From Bosea sp. PAMC 26642 (GTDB lineage: Bacteria > Pseudomonadota > Alphaproteobacteria > Rhizobiales > Beijerinckiaceae): DNA of 64,000 bases. The stretch covers positions 1,550,001 to 1,614,000 of the forward strand of contig NZ_CP014301.1 of the NCBI RefSeq assembly GCF_001562255.1, written 5' to 3'. Position 1 is the stretch's first letter. Each line of letters begins with the position of its first letter. Under the pieces are notes generated by a model that was not told where the DNA came from, made no database searches, and saw only the letters and a list, made by a program, of their open reading frames with translations. This document shows positions 35,725 to 45,594 of this stretch, one piece after another. The translations under genes and the position numbers were made by a program.

Positions 35725-36945
35725 ATGAGCGCTCTCGCTTTCTCGCCCATTCATGGTTTGCAGACGCATCGCCTCGGGCGGGCGCTCGCCGGTGCGGCGC
35801 TGCTTTTCGTATCGGCAGGCGGGATCAATGACGCGCAGGCGCAGGCCTTCCAGTCGCCCGCCACCTTTGCCGTACTGCTCGATTCCGCCAGCGGCACGGT
35901 GCTCTACGAGAAGGCCGCCGATGAGCTGATGGTGCCGGCGAGCCTGGCCAAGCTCGCAACCGTCCTTGTCGCCTTTCAGGAAATCGAGCAGGGCCGTCTG
36001 ACGCTCGATAGCGAGATCGGCATTTCCGAGAATGCCTGGCGCAAGGGCGGCGGCGTCTCGGGCGGGTCGAGCATGTTCGCGCAACTCAATAGCCGGGTGA
36101 AGCTCAACGACATCCTGCACGGCATCATCGTCCAGTCCGGCAACGATGCCTCGATCGCGCTGGCCGAAGCGGTTGCCGGCGACGAGGCCAATTTCGCCAG
36201 GCTGATGACCGAGCGCGTCCGCGCATTAGGCCTGACCAAGTCGGTGTTCCGCAATGCCACCGGCATGGGCGATCCGCAGCAGAAGGTCACCGCCCGCGAA
36301 CTCGCAAAGCTCTCCGATCACATCATCCGGACCTATCCCGAGCTCTACAAGATATTCGGCCAGCGCGAATTCACCTGGAACAAGATCAAACAGCAGAACC
36401 GCAACCCACTGCTGACCATGGATATCGGCGCCGACGGCCTCAAGACCGGCAATATCGACGATGCCGGGTATGGGTTAGTCGGATCGGCCGTGCAGAGCGG
36501 CCAGCGGCTGATCGTCGTCGTCAACGGCCTGAAGACCGCACGTGATCGCGCCGTCGAAGCGCGCAAGCTGCTGGAATGGGGTTTTCGCTCCTTCGAGCCG
36601 CGCCGCGTCTTCAGCGAGGGCGAGATCGTAGGCGAGGCCAGCGTCTTCGGCGGCGAGAAGGGCCGCGTCGGATTGAAGGCCAAGGGCGCGGTCAGCCTGC
36701 TGCTGCCGCGCGGCAGTTCCGAACGCCTCAACGCCCGCATCGTCTATCGCGGCCCTCTCACCGTGCCGGTGCGCGAAGGCGACGAGATCGCCAGGCTGCT
36801 GGTCACGCGCGGCGAGGTCAAGACGCTCGACATCCCGCTCTATGCGGCCGAAAGCGTCGAACCCGGCACGCTGCAACGCCGCGCGCTCGATGCGCTGATC
36901 GAGGTTTCGACCGGCTGGGTGCGAAAAGCCCTCGGCCGGAGCTGA
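35725..36945 (+). CDS. dacC: D-alanyl-D-alanine carboxypeptidase (PBP5/6-like)
   Basis: A 406-residue low-molecular-weight penicillin-binding protein that trims the terminal D-Ala from peptidoglycan stem peptides. A signal peptide (GRALAGAALLFVSAGG, cleavage near AQA) precedes the peptidase S11 domain. The catalytic motifs are SLAK (Ser73, Lys76), SGN (139-141) and KTG (241-243). A beta-rich PBP5 C-terminal domain and an amphipathic tail (ALIEVSTGWVRKALGRS) suited to membrane association follow. dacC as symbol is by similarity; dacA/dacF are used for equivalents. It sits between rlpA and tmk. Confidence 0.92.
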   Translation: MSALAFSPIHGLQTHRLGRALAGAALLFVSAGGINDAQAQAFQSPATFAVLLDSASGTVLYEKAADELMVPASLAKLATVLVAFQEIEQGRLTLDSEIGISENAWRKGGGVSGGSSMFAQLNSRVKLNDILHGIIVQSGNDASIALAEAVAGDEANFARLMTERVRALGLTKSVFRNATGMGDPQQKVTARELAKLSDHIIRTYPELYKIFGQREFTWNKIKQQNRNPLLTMDIGADGLKTGNIDDAGYGLVGSAVQSGQRLIVVVNGLKTARDRAVEARKLLEWGFRSFEPRRVFSEGEIVGEASVFGGEKGRVGLKAKGAVSLLLPRGSSERLNARIVYRGPLTVPVREGDEIARLLVTRGEVKTLDIPLYAAESVEPGTLQRRALDALIEVSTGWVRKALGRS

Positions 36946-36958
36946 ACGGCGCCGTCCC

Positions 36959-37609
36959 GTGGAGGCAGGTCGTTTCATGACGCTCGAAGGTGGGGAGGGC
37001 GCGGGCAAATCGACGCTGGCGCGCGTCCTGGCGCAGCGTCTGGCCAAGCAAGGCGTCAAGGTCGAGCTGACGCGCGAACCCGGCGGCTCGCCGCGGGCCG
37101 AGGCGATCCGCGAGACCATCCTGTCGGGGGCGGTCAAGCCGCATGGTCCCTTCGTCGAGGCGCTGATGTTTTCCGCCGCGCGGATCGACCATATCGACCG
37201 GCTCATCCGCCCCGCTTTGGCGCGCGGCGACTGGGTGATCTGCGACCGCTTCATCGATTCGACCCGAGCCTATCAGGGCGTGCTCGGCAACATCGACAAG
37301 GGCCTGCTGGCCGAACTGGAACGCGTCACCATCGACGGCCTGGTCCCTGACCTGACATTCATTCTCGACCTGCCGCCCGAGATTGGGCTGGCCCGCGCCG
37401 CCCGCCGCCGGGCGCCCGGCGAGGTCAGCGACCGCTTCGAGAGCGAGGCGCTTGCCTTCCACCGCACCCTGCGCCAGGCCTATCTCGCCATTGCCGCCGA
37501 CGAGCCGGGCCGCTGCGTCATACTCGACGCCGCTCAGCCGCCCGAGGCCCTTGCCGATGACGCCTGGGGCGCGCTGCGCCAGCGCCTGCCGATGACCGAA
37601 AGCGCCTGA
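36959..37609 (+). CDS. tmk: Thymidylate kinase
   Basis: Tmk phosphorylates dTMP to dTDP. The 216-residue protein has the P-loop EGGEGAGKST (about residues 10-19), REPGGSPRAEAIR, the DR motif VICDRFIDSTRAYQG and a lid region RRRAPGEVSDRFE. The start is GTG at 36959, giving MEAGRFMTLEGGEGAGKS, which aligns with usual Tmk N-termini; an ATG at 36977 would shorten the first strand. Its stop overlaps the holB start (TGATG). Confidence 0.95.
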   Translation: MEAGRFMTLEGGEGAGKSTLARVLAQRLAKQGVKVELTREPGGSPRAEAIRETILSGAVKPHGPFVEALMFSAARIDHIDRLIRPALARGDWVICDRFIDSTRAYQGVLGNIDKGLLAELERVTIDGLVPDLTFILDLPPEIGLARAARRRAPGEVSDRFESEALAFHRTLRQAYLAIAADEPGRCVILDAAQPPEALADDAWGALRQRLPMTESA

Positions 37610-38679
37610 TGCTCCAGACCAGCGACGAACCGGACCGCATGCCGAGCGCGCCGCATCCGCGCGAGACGCTCGCTCTGGTCGGCCATGGCGTGCAGGAACA
37701 CGCCTTTCTCGACGCGCTCCGTTCAGGCCGCCTGCACCATGGTTGGTTGCTCGGCGGGTCAGAAGGCATCGGTAAGGCGAGCTTCGCCTATCGCGTCGCC
37801 CGCTTTATGCTGGCGGCTGGCGACCCGCTGGCACGCGCCGCTCATACGGACACGTTAGCGATGCCGGCGGACGATCCGGCGACGCGGCGCATCATGGCGC
37901 AGTCGCACCCCGACCTGCATCTCCTGCGCCGGATCCCGAAGACAGATGGGAAGGGCTATACCAGCAACATTCCCATCCCGGCCGTGCGTCGCATCCTCGA
38001 CCGCTTCGGTTCGAGCGCGGCCGAGGGTGGCTGGCGCATCTGCATCGTCGACTCCGCCGAGGACATGGACCGGCCGTCCGCCAACGCCCTGCTGAAGCTG
38101 CTCGAAGAGCCGCCGGCGCGCGCGCTCTTCCTCATCGTTTCCCATGCACCCGGCCGGATGTTGCCGACGATCCGCTCGCGCTGCCGGCTACTGAGCTTTT
38201 CGGCACTGGACGCGGTGCAGGTTGCGCAGGCCGGGCGCATCGCGCTCGAACGTATGGGCGGCCCGTTCGACGAGTCGGCGATCGACCGGGCGGCAACTCT
38301 GGCGGACGGCTCGGTCAGGCGCGCCCTGACCTATATCGATCCGGAGACGCTGGCGCTGGTGGAGGCCGTGCGCGCCCGCCTCGACGCATTGCCGCGCCTC
38401 GATCTGCCGGCGTTGCTGGCGCTGGCGGAAGACGTCGCCGGAAAAGCCGGCGAGAGTGATTTCGCCGTGATGATCGACACGGTGCAGAGCTGGCTCTCCG
38501 ACCACCTTCATGCGCATGCGGCGGCACGGCCGGCGCGCCTTGCACCGCTGGCGGAGGTATGGGAAAAGCTCGAGCGCGCCGCTCGCGAGGTCGAAACCTA
38601 CAATCTCGACCGCCGCCCGCTCGTGATGACGATGTTTCATGATCTGTCGGATGCGGTCGCCCGCTCGCGCGCAGCGTGA
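37609..38679 (+). CDS. holB: DNA polymerase III subunit delta'
   Basis: The delta' subunit of the clamp loader, 356 residues. It has an AAA+ fold with P-loop GGSEGIGK (49-56), the switch segment [20 protein letters not shown], and the sensor region [19 protein letters not shown] typical of HolB. The zinc-finger cysteines found in many delta' proteins are not apparent. Its ATG overlaps the tmk stop, and its 3' end is followed 28 bp later by metG, so tmk-holB-metG-tatD probably form one operon. Confidence 0.94.
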   Translation: MLQTSDEPDRMPSAPHPRETLALVGHGVQEHAFLDALRSGRLHHGWLLGGSEGIGKASFAYRVARFMLAAGDPLARAAHTDTLAMPADDPATRRIMAQSHPDLHLLRRIPKTDGKGYTSNIPIPAVRRILDRFGSSAAEGGWRICIVDSAEDMDRPSANALLKLLEEPPARALFLIVSHAPGRMLPTIRSRCRLLSFSALDAVQVAQAGRIALERMGGPFDESAIDRAATLADGSVRRALTYIDPETLALVEAVRARLDALPRLDLPALLALAEDVAGKAGESDFAVMIDTVQSWLSDHLHAHAAARPARLAPLAEVWEKLERAAREVETYNLDRRPLVMTMFHDLSDAVARSRAA

Positions 38680-38707
38680 AGCGCAAAGCGAACCCCGCGG
38701 ATCGACG

Positions 38708-40282
38708 ATGGCCAAGGCCCCGAAATTCTATCTGACGACCGCCATTCACTACACGAATGGCCCGCCTCATATCGGCCACGCCTATGAGATGGTGGCGTCG
38801 GACGCGATCGCGCGCTTCAAGCGGCTCGACGGCTACGACGTCTTCGCGATGACGGGAACCGACGAGCACGGCCAGAAAGTACAGCGGACGGCGGCGCAGG
38901 CCGGGCTCGAGCCGAAAGCTTATGTCGACGGCATCGCCCATCGCTTCCAGGAGATGGAGGAGCGGCTGAACTGCTCCTTCGACCGCTTTATCCGCACCAC
39001 CGACGCCGACCATCTGCCCTCGACGCAGGAACTGTGGCGGCGGATGGAAGCCAATGGCGACATCTACCTTGCAAAGTATGCCGGGTGGTACTCGGTCCGC
39101 GACGAGGCCTTCTACGGCGAGGAGGAGACCACGCTCCTGGCTGACGGCTCGCGGCTGGGCGGGCAGGGGACGCCGGTCGAATGGGTCGAGGAGGAAAGCT
39201 ATTTCTTCCGCCTCAAATCCTATCAGGACCGGCTCCTGAAGCTCTATGAGGAGGTGCCGGACTTCATCTCGCCGCCGACGCGCCGAAACGAAATCGTCTC
39301 CTTCGTGAAGAGTGGGCTCGAGGATCTCTCGATCAGCCGCACGACCTTCGACTGGGGCCTGCCCGTGCCGGGCGACCCCAAGCACGTGATGTATGTTTGG
39401 GTCGACGCGCTCAACAATTACGTCACCGGGACGGGCTTTCCCGATCCGGAGGATCCGCGCGCGCATTACTGGCCGGCCGATGTCCACATCATCGGCAAGG
39501 ACATCGTGCGCTTTCACACTGTCTACTGGCCGGCCTTCCTGATGTCGGCCGGCCTGCCGCTGCCCAAGCGGGTCTTCGGCCATGGCTTCCTGCTCACCAA
39601 GGGCGAGAAGATGTCGAAGTCGCTCGGCAATGTCGTCGATCCCTTCGAACTGGCCGATACCTATGGTGTCGATCAGCTGCGCTATTTCTTCCTGCGCGAG
39701 GTCTCCTTCGGCCAGGACGGCAACTACAGCCATGAGGCGATCGTCGGCCGCATCAATGCCGATCTCGCCAACGATCTCGGCAATCTGGCCCAGCGCTCGC
39801 TCTCGATGATCGCCAAGAACTGCGAGGGCCGGGTGCCGGTCTGCGGGACGCTGGCAGAGGCCGATGAGGCAATGCTCGCGCTCGCCGACGGCGCACTTGC
39901 CAAGGCGCGCACGGCGATGACGGATTTCGCCCTGCATGTTCTGCTCGCCGAAATCTGGGCCGTCGTGGCCGAGGCCAACCGGTATTTCGCCGCTAACGAA
40001 CCCTGGCGCCTGAGCAAGAGCGATCCGGCGCGTCGCGACACTGTGCTTTACGTCACCGCCGAGGTGATCCGGCAGGTCGCGATCCTCGTCCAGCCGGTGA
40101 TGCCGGACGCCATGGCCAAGTTGCTCGACCTGCTCGCCGTCGCGGCCGATGCGCGCAGCTTTGCCGCGCTCGGCGAAGGCGGCCGGCTGACCGCAGGCAC
40201 GGCACTGCCCGCTCCCACCGGCGTCTTCCCGCGCTATGTCGAGCCGGAGGCCGGCCAGGACGCGTCGGGCAAGGGCGCCTGA
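38708..40282 (+). CDS. metG: Methionine--tRNA ligase
   Basis: MetRS charges tRNA-Met. The 524-residue protein has PPHIGHAYE (HIGH motif, 21-24), GTDEHGQKV, and [10 protein letters not shown] (KMSKS at about 301-305). The zinc-binding cysteine clusters are absent, as in the short bacterial type, and there is no C-terminal tRNA-binding extension. The ATG at 38708 gives [15 protein letters not shown]; the frame upstream to 38639 overlaps holB and is rejected. Its stop overlaps the tatD start (TGATG). Confidence 0.96.
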   Translation: MAKAPKFYLTTAIHYTNGPPHIGHAYEMVASDAIARFKRLDGYDVFAMTGTDEHGQKVQRTAAQAGLEPKAYVDGIAHRFQEMEERLNCSFDRFIRTTDADHLPSTQELWRRMEANGDIYLAKYAGWYSVRDEAFYGEEETTLLADGSRLGGQGTPVEWVEEESYFFRLKSYQDRLLKLYEEVPDFISPPTRRNEIVSFVKSGLEDLSISRTTFDWGLPVPGDPKHVMYVWVDALNNYVTGTGFPDPEDPRAHYWPADVHIIGKDIVRFHTVYWPAFLMSAGLPLPKRVFGHGFLLTKGEKMSKSLGNVVDPFELADTYGVDQLRYFFLREVSFGQDGNYSHEAIVGRINADLANDLGNLAQRSLSMIAKNCEGRVPVCGTLAEADEAMLALADGALAKARTAMTDFALHVLLAEIWAVVAEANRYFAANEPWRLSKSDPARRDTVLYVTAEVIRQVAILVQPVMPDAMAKLLDLLAVAADARSFAALGEGGRLTAGTALPAPTGVFPRYVEPEAGQDASGKGA

Positions 40283-41082
40283 TGCTGATCGACACTCACT
40301 GCCATCTCGACTTCCCGGACTTCGCCGACGAACTCGATTCCTATGTCGCGCGCGCCGAGGCCGCCGGTGTCTCGCGCATGGTCACGATCTCGACCCGCGT
40401 CGCGCGCTTTGCCGCCTATGCTGCGATTGCCGAGCGCTTCGACTCGGTCTGGTGCAGCGTCGGCACGCATCCCCATGGCGCCCATGAGGAGCTGGACGTG
40501 ACGGCTGAGCAGCTGGTCTCGCTCTCGGCGCATCCGCGCTGCGTCGCCATCGGCGAGGCCGGGCTCGACTACCATTACGACAAGAGCCCGCGCGAGGCGC
40601 AGGCTCAGGGCTTGCGCGTCCACATCGCCGCCGCCCGCATCACGCAGCTGCCGCTCGTCATCCATTCCCGCCAGGCCGATGACGACATGATCGCGATCCT
40701 GCGCGAGGAAATGGGGAAGGGTGCCTTCCCCGCCATCCTGCATTGCTTCACCGCCGGCGAAGCACTGGCCATTACGGGAGTCGAACTTGGCCTCTACGTC
40801 TCGTTCTCTGGTATCCTGACCTTCAAGACATCCGAGGATTTGCGCCGCATCGCCCGCATGGTCCCGCAAGACCGGCTTCTGGTCGAGACGGACGCGCCCT
40901 ATCTCGCCCCGGTGCCGTTCCGTGGCAAGCGCAACGAACCTTCCTATGTCGTTGAAACCGCGAAGATTCTCGGAGCGACGTTCGGTGTCGGTTTCGACGA
41001 GATCGCCCGCATCACCAGCGCCAACGCCCGCCGCTGCTACTGGAAGATGGACCACGCCGCGCCGGTCGCCAAGGTTGCATGA
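40282..41082 (+). CDS. tatD: TatD family metal-dependent hydrolase
   Basis: A 266-residue TatD/YcfH-type DNase with a TIM barrel. Metal ligands are visible in LIDTHCHLDF at the N-terminus, IGEAGLDYHY, LVIHSRQADDD, ILHCFTAG and LVETDAPYLAP. TatD proteins have 3'-5' exonuclease activity in repair of damaged DNA; YcfH-type members are less studied. The ATG overlaps the metG stop, and a metallo-beta-lactamase-fold hydrolase follows 13 bp downstream. Confidence 0.92.
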   Translation: MLIDTHCHLDFPDFADELDSYVARAEAAGVSRMVTISTRVARFAAYAAIAERFDSVWCSVGTHPHGAHEELDVTAEQLVSLSAHPRCVAIGEAGLDYHYDKSPREAQAQGLRVHIAAARITQLPLVIHSRQADDDMIAILREEMGKGAFPAILHCFTAGEALAITGVELGLYVSFSGILTFKTSEDLRRIARMVPQDRLLVETDAPYLAPVPFRGKRNEPSYVVETAKILGATFGVGFDEIARITSANARRCYWKMDHAAPVAKVA

Positions 41083-41095
41083 GACGCAGGCCCGC

Positions 41096-41899
41096 ATGGC
41101 GCTGACCGTCACGATCCTGGGCTGCGGTTCGTCGGGAGGCGTGCCGCGTCCCGGCATGGGCTGGGGTGCCTGCAACCCGGCCGAGCCGAAGAACCGCCGT
41201 CGCCGCTGCTCGATTCTGGTCGAGCGCTCCGGCCCCGGCGGCACCACGAGCCTGATCGTCGATACCTCGCCGGATCTGCGCGAACAGCTGATCGACGCGA
41301 AGGTGACCCGCCTCGACGCGGTGCTCTTTACTCATGACCACGCCGACCACACCCATGGCATCGACGACCTGCGCGCGCTGGTGCTGCATATGCGCCGCCG
41401 GATCCCGGTCCATGCTGACGAGCGTACCTCGCAATCCTTGGCCAGCCGCTTCGGCTACATTTTCGAGACGCCGCCCGGCAGCTATTATCCGCCTATCTTG
41501 GAAATGCGCCCGCTCGCCGCCGGACAGGCGCTGGAGATCAAAGGCCTGGGCGGCCCGATCGCCGCCATGCCGTTCACCGTCGAACATGGGCTAAACTACG
41601 AGGCGCTCGGCTTCCGCTTCGGCGCGCTGGCCTATCTGCCTGACGTCAGCCTGCTCCCGCAGCAGGCCGCCGACGAGCTGGTCGGCCTCGATACGCTGAT
41701 TCTCGATTGCCTGCGCGAGACACCGCATCCGAGCCATTTCCATCTGGAGCAGTCGCTTGCCACGATCGCAGCGCTGAAGCCAAAGCGCACGGTGCTGACC
41801 AACCTTCACACCGATCTCGATTATGCTAGCCTTTCCAACAGGTTGCGGGCCGGGATTGAAGTCGCGTTCGATGGGATGACGCTGACGGCGCCGGGCTGA
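41096..41899 (+). CDS. Metallo-beta-lactamase-fold hydrolase (PhnP-like)
   Basis: A 267-residue MBL-fold enzyme similar to PhnP phosphodiesterases. The zinc motif HDHADH is at residues 80-85, the N-terminal LGCGSSGGVPRPGMGWGACN is typical of the PhnP-like group, and later ligands are in VEHGLNYE, YLPDVS and HPSHFHLEQ. It lies next to tatD, a common pairing in Hyphomicrobiales by my recollection. Its exact phosphodiester substrate is unknown; there is no phn operon here. The ATG at 41096 is chosen because the longer frame overlaps tatD. Confidence 0.88.
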   Translation: MALTVTILGCGSSGGVPRPGMGWGACNPAEPKNRRRRCSILVERSGPGGTTSLIVDTSPDLREQLIDAKVTRLDAVLFTHDHADHTHGIDDLRALVLHMRRRIPVHADERTSQSLASRFGYIFETPPGSYYPPILEMRPLAAGQALEIKGLGGPIAAMPFTVEHGLNYEALGFRFGALAYLPDVSLLPQQAADELVGLDTLILDCLRETPHPSHFHLEQSLATIAALKPKRTVLTNLHTDLDYASLSNRLRAGIEVAFDGMTLTAPG

Positions 41900-42028
41900 A
41901 AGCACTTCTCATCTGCCCTCAAAGGCATCCTGTTTAGTTCCATAATATGTCTTATGCGAATCAACCTTGCAGGGTACGACACCGGCCCGGCGACATTCCC
42001 CAGCCCACCTCCCGATAGCAGCGCTCGG

Positions 42029-42534
42029 CTAGCGCTTCGCCTCGCCCGCCAGCCGCCGATACGCGAAGTACCGCCCTTCCGGCACGCCCTCCGGCAGTGC
42101 GACGGTCGCAGCGTTGGATGGTTCAGCGGCCAGCCGCTGACGACGAGCGCGTCGTCGGCAGCCAGCGCCGCCACATGGCCCGGCAGCCAGGCCAGTTCGA
42201 CGACGTCGCGCTCCGGCTGGCCGGTCGTGGCATCGACATGGACGAGCACCGCGCAGCGGCCATGGACCGCTCTGAAGGCAGGCAGCGTCAACGCCATGTC
42301 GCCGAGGATCAGGCGGTCGGCGGCGGGCAAAGAGCGCGGATTGGCCTTGGCCGCAAAGTCGAAGGCGTAGATCTCGCAGCCCGGCAGGATCTCGCGCAGA
42401 TGGTCGTAGGTACGGCCATTCCCCAGCCCGAGTTCGAGGACGATCCCTGCCCGCCCGGCGATGCTTGCCGCAGCCCAGTCGAGGACGAGGCGCTGCGCCT
42501 GCATGCGGCGGATGAAACTGTCGAGGCGGCTCAT
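42029..42534 (-). pseudogene. Class I SAM-dependent methyltransferase, broken near its 3' end by one missing base
   Basis: The first 145 or so residues are a good methyltransferase: RLDSFIRRMQAQRLVLDWAA and the SAM-binding VLELGLGNGRTYDHLRE. At about 42103 the frame shifts. The original frame runs on as basic nonsense into the PhnP-like gene, stopping at 41821. The alternative frame gives LPEGVPEGRYFAYRRLAG and a stop at 42029-42031, the expected family ending. Adding one G (CCGTCGCA to CCGGTCGCA) would restore a protein of 168 residues from the ATG at 42534, or 175 from 42555. Real inactivation or a sequence error are both possible. Substrate unknown. Confidence 0.82.
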
Positions 42535-42726
42535 ACGGTCCTGATCGGCGGCCACGCCCGCGAAGTCAATCGCGACGGCATTCCAAAACCGGCTTCTGCG
42601 GCAAGCTTGCCAAAGCCTTGGTCGAATGGCCTAATCCCGTCGAAGTGCAATCGTGATACGTTATCGCGACGCAAAGAAGCGGCCGCAAAGAGCCTGCTTT
42701 GATCAATCCCGGAGGAATACCATTCC

Positions 42727-43707
42727 ATGACGATATCACGCCGACTGCTGCTCGCATTTGCCGCTACAGCCCTTGTTTCCGGGCTGGCGGCCCCGGCAGC
42801 CGCCCAGGGCTGGCCGACGAAATCGATCACCTTCATCGTGCCATTCCCGGCCGGCGGCGGCACCGACGCCTTTGCGCGGCCGCTGGCGGCGCAGCTCGAA
42901 CAGCAGCTCGGCCACCGCATCATCATCGACAATCGCGGCGGGGCCGGCGGGACGGTGGGCGCGTCCGCCGCCTCCAAGGCCGCACCCGACGGCTACACCT
43001 TCTTCATCGGCGCGGCGCACCACGCCATCGCGCCCGCGCTCTATCCAAAACTCGACTACAACATCGAGAAGGACTTCATCCCCGTCGGCGTCATCTCCCA
43101 GCCGCCGCAGGTCGTCGTCGTCAACCCGCAGAAAGTGCAGGCCAAGACGCTGGCCGAGCTGATCGCCTTCGCGAAGGCCAATCCCGACAAGCTGAATTAC
43201 GCCTCCGCGGGCAACGGCACGACGCATCATCTCGCCGGCGAACTCTTCAAGCTGCTGGCGAAGGCCCCGCTGACCCATGTCCCCTATCGCGGCGCTGGCC
43301 CGGCCATGCAGGATCTGGTCGCCGGCCAGGTCGATGTCATGTTCGACGGCCTCGGCTCATCGGCCGCACAGATATCTGGCGGCTCGCTGCGCGCGCTTGC
43401 GGTGGCGGCGCCGACACGTGCCGAAGCCTTCCCCGACGTGCCGACAGCCAAGGAGGCCGGCCTCGACGGCTATGAGGTCGCGACCTGGTACGGCATCTGG
43501 GCGACCAAGGGGACGCCTGAGCCGATCGCGACAAGGATGCGCGAGGAGATCGCCAAGGCGCTGAAGGCCCCGATGATCGTCGAGGCCTGGAAGAAGAACG
43601 GCTCGACCATACCCAATCTCTACGGCCCGGAATTCGGCAAGTTCGTTTCGGCAGAGGTTTCGCGCTGGGGGAAAGTTGTCGCCGAGGCCAATATCCGGCT
43701 GGAGTGA
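42727..43707 (+). CDS. Bug-type tripartite tricarboxylate transporter substrate-binding protein
   Basis: A 326-residue periplasmic binding protein of the TctC/Bug family, which binds carboxylates, amino acids or similar small molecules. It has a signal peptide (RRLLLAFAATALVSGLAAPA, cleavage near AAAQG) and the family core WPTKSITFIVPFPAGGGTD, IDNRGGAGGTVGA, LNYASAGNGTTHHLAGE and VPYRGAGPAMQDLVAGQVD. GGAGGAA stands 9 bp before the ATG. No tctA/tctB membrane genes lie nearby, so it is an orphan, which is common for this family. Confidence 0.9.
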   Translation: MTISRRLLLAFAATALVSGLAAPAAAQGWPTKSITFIVPFPAGGGTDAFARPLAAQLEQQLGHRIIIDNRGGAGGTVGASAASKAAPDGYTFFIGAAHHAIAPALYPKLDYNIEKDFIPVGVISQPPQVVVVNPQKVQAKTLAELIAFAKANPDKLNYASAGNGTTHHLAGELFKLLAKAPLTHVPYRGAGPAMQDLVAGQVDVMFDGLGSSAAQISGGSLRALAVAAPTRAEAFPDVPTAKEAGLDGYEVATWYGIWATKGTPEPIATRMREEIAKALKAPMIVEAWKKNGSTIPNLYGPEFGKFVSAEVSRWGKVVAEANIRLE

Positions 43708-43734
43708 GCTACGACACCCCCTGCCCGGCCACCG

Positions 43735-44298
43735 TCAGAGCTGAGCCTCGTCGCCCGCGCCGTCGATCACGGTGCGGGCGATCTGCATTGCGAAGCCGGC
43801 TCGGGCCAGCGCGGCCAAATCCTTCTGACGGCTGGCCGCGCGGTCTCCACGGCTCCACGGTCCGAGCCGTTTGCGCTTGGCGGCGATGCGCGCTGCGGCA
43901 AGTTCCTGCTCCTCGGTCGCGGTGCTGTGCTGGGCCACGAGATCGCGATCGACACCTTTCGCCGAAAGCCTCGCGGCCACGGCTCGCGCCGATTGCCCCT
44001 TGCGCCGCAAGGTCGCCGCCCGCGCTTCCGCAAAGCGCCTGTCGTCGACGAGACCAGACGAGACGCATTTCGCCACGACCTCGTCGAGCATGGCATCGAA
44101 TGCGCTGGGCTCGGCGCCATGATGCCGGCAACTGACCAGCACCTTGCGCTGCAGCACGCGCCGCAACTGCGCCGACGGCGCAGCGTAGCGTTCGAGATAG
44201 TGCATCGCCGCGCGCTGGAGGTAGTCGAAGCTGATCTTGCGCGGAGGGCGCCGCTCAGGTCGCTTTCGATCGGCCGTCGCCCGGAACAATTCCGCCAC
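43735..44298 (-). CDS. recX: Regulatory protein RecX
   Basis: RecX binds and limits RecA filaments. The 187-residue protein has the helical repeats expected: YLQRAAMHYLERYAAPSAQL, VDDRRFAEARAATLRRKG and SARAVAARLSAKGVDRDLV. The start codon is GTG at 44298 and overlaps the arfB stop (TAGTG), so the two are probably coupled. recA is not in this window. The gene converges on the Bug-type gene with 27 bp between. Confidence 0.87.
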   Translation of the reverse strand: MAELFRATADRKRPERRPPRKISFDYLQRAAMHYLERYAAPSAQLRRVLQRKVLVSCRHHGAEPSAFDAMLDEVVAKCVSSGLVDDRRFAEARAATLRRKGQSARAVAARLSAKGVDRDLVAQHSTATEEQELAAARIAAKRKRLGPWSRGDRAASRQKDLAALARAGFAMQIARTVIDGAGDEAQL

Positions 44299-44717
44299 TA
44301 GTCGTCACCTGGCTTGGAGCGGCCTGCCTTGATCGAGGCGCGCTTGTCCTTGGAAACTAGTCGCCGCTCCTTCGAGGCCTTGGTCGGCTTCGTCGGCCGC
44401 CGGACCTGCGGCTTGACCGCAGCCTCACGGATCAGCTCCAGCAGGCGTTCCAGCGCCTCCTCGCGGTTGCGCTTCTGGCTCCGCTGCGCCTGCGCCACGA
44501 TGACGATGACCCCGTCCAGCGTCAGCCGGCTGCCGGCGAGCTTCATCAGGCGGATGGCGACGTCGTTGGGCAGCGAACGCGAGCGCCTGATGTCGAATTT
44601 GAGCTGGACCGCGCTCGACACCTTGTTGACGTTCTGGCCGCCCGGCCCCGAGGCACGCACGAAACTTTCCTCGATCTCGCTCTCGTCGATCGCGATGGAC
44701 GGCGTCACCTGAATCAT
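44298..44717 (-). CDS. arfB: Alternative ribosome-rescue factor ArfB (YaeJ-type peptidyl-tRNA hydrolase)
   Basis: ArfB enters the empty mRNA channel of stalled ribosomes and hydrolyses the peptidyl-tRNA. The 139-residue protein has the GGQ motif at 26-28 in RASGPGGQNVNKVSS and a basic C-terminal tail rich in Lys/Arg (RRPTKPTKASKERRLVSK), which fits the channel. There is no codon-recognition domain, separating it from true release factors. It is divergent from mazG. Confidence 0.93.
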   Translation of the reverse strand: MIQVTPSIAIDESEIEESFVRASGPGGQNVNKVSSAVQLKFDIRRSRSLPNDVAIRLMKLAGSRLTLDGVIVIVAQAQRSQKRNREEALERLLELIREAAVKPQVRRPTKPTKASKERRLVSKDKRASIKAGRSKPGDD

Positions 44718-44754
44718 GGGAGCAAGTTACCTCACTTGCAGGAGATTTGCAGCG

Positions 44755-45594
44755 TTGAAGCCGTCCCGCGACATCTCCCGCCTGATCGAGATCATGGCCG
44801 CGCTGCGCACGCCCGGCAGTGGCTGCCCCTGGGATCTGGAGCAGGATTTCGCCTCGATCGCACCCTACACGGTCGAGGAGGCCTATGAGGTCGCCGATGC
44901 GATCGCGCGCGGCGACAGGCTCGACCTCAAGGACGAACTTGGCGATCTCCTGCTGCAGGTCGTCTATCACGCGCAGCTGGCGCAGGAGGAAGGCTCCTTC
45001 GCCTTCCCCGACGTGGTCGAGACGGTCACCACCAAGATGATCCGCCGCCATCCGCATGTCTTCGGCGAGGCGCGCGATCTGTCACCGCTCGAGGTCAAGG
45101 CGCTCTGGCACGCCATCAAGGCGCAGGAGAAAGCTGACAAGGCGACTGCGAGGGCGGCCGCCGGCCTGCCGGAGAAGACCGAGGACAAGGGCGTGCTCGC
45201 CGGGGTGCCGCACACCCTGCCCGCCCTCACCCGCGCCTGGAAGCTGCAGGCGAAAGCCTCGACAGTCGGCTTCGACTGGAAGGATGCGCGTCTCGTGCTC
45301 GACAAAATCCGCGAGGAAACGGCTGAGATCGACGAAGCCATGTCCTGCAGCGACAAGGCGGCGATCAAAGAGGAGATCGGCGACTTGCTCTTCGTCGTCG
45401 CCAACCTCGCCCGCCATGTCGACGCCGACCCGGAAGGCTGCCTGATCGCCGCCAACGCCAAGTTCGAACGGAGGTTCGGCGGCATCGAGCAGGCGCTCGA
45501 AGCGCAGGGGCGGGCCGCGAAGGATGCGACACTCGACGAGATGGAAGCACTCTGGCAGGCGGTGAAGCGGGCAGAGAAGGCAAACGGCGTCTAA
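44755..45594 (+). CDS. mazG: Nucleoside triphosphate pyrophosphohydrolase MazG
   Basis: MazG hydrolyses NTPs and dNTPs to monophosphates, cleaning the pool and affecting the stringent response. Two MazG domains are visible: [20 protein letters not shown] with the EEAYE and DELGD metal motifs, and a second with [10 protein letters not shown] and [16 protein letters not shown]. The likely start is TTG at 44755, which follows AGGAGATTTGCAGCG; the frame is open upstream from an ATG at 44716, but this has no ribosome site and atypical residues. Its 3' end overlaps hflX by 4 bp on the other strand. Confidence 0.92.
   Translation: MKPSRDISRLIEIMAALRTPGSGCPWDLEQDFASIAPYTVEEAYEVADAIARGDRLDLKDELGDLLLQVVYHAQLAQEEGSFAFPDVVETVTTKMIRRHPHVFGEARDLSPLEVKALWHAIKAQEKADKATARAAAGLPEKTEDKGVLAGVPHTLPALTRAWKLQAKASTVGFDWKDARLVLDKIREETAEIDEAMSCSDKAAIKEEIGDLLFVVANLARHVDADPEGCLIAANAKFERRFGGIEQALEAQGRAAKDATLDEMEALWQAVKRAEKANGV

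Noticed and set aside
41821..42028. C-terminal extension of the methyltransferase into the PhnP-like gene
   Set aside because: The residues are basic nonsense and overlap a real gene by 79 bp; they result from the frameshift near 42103.
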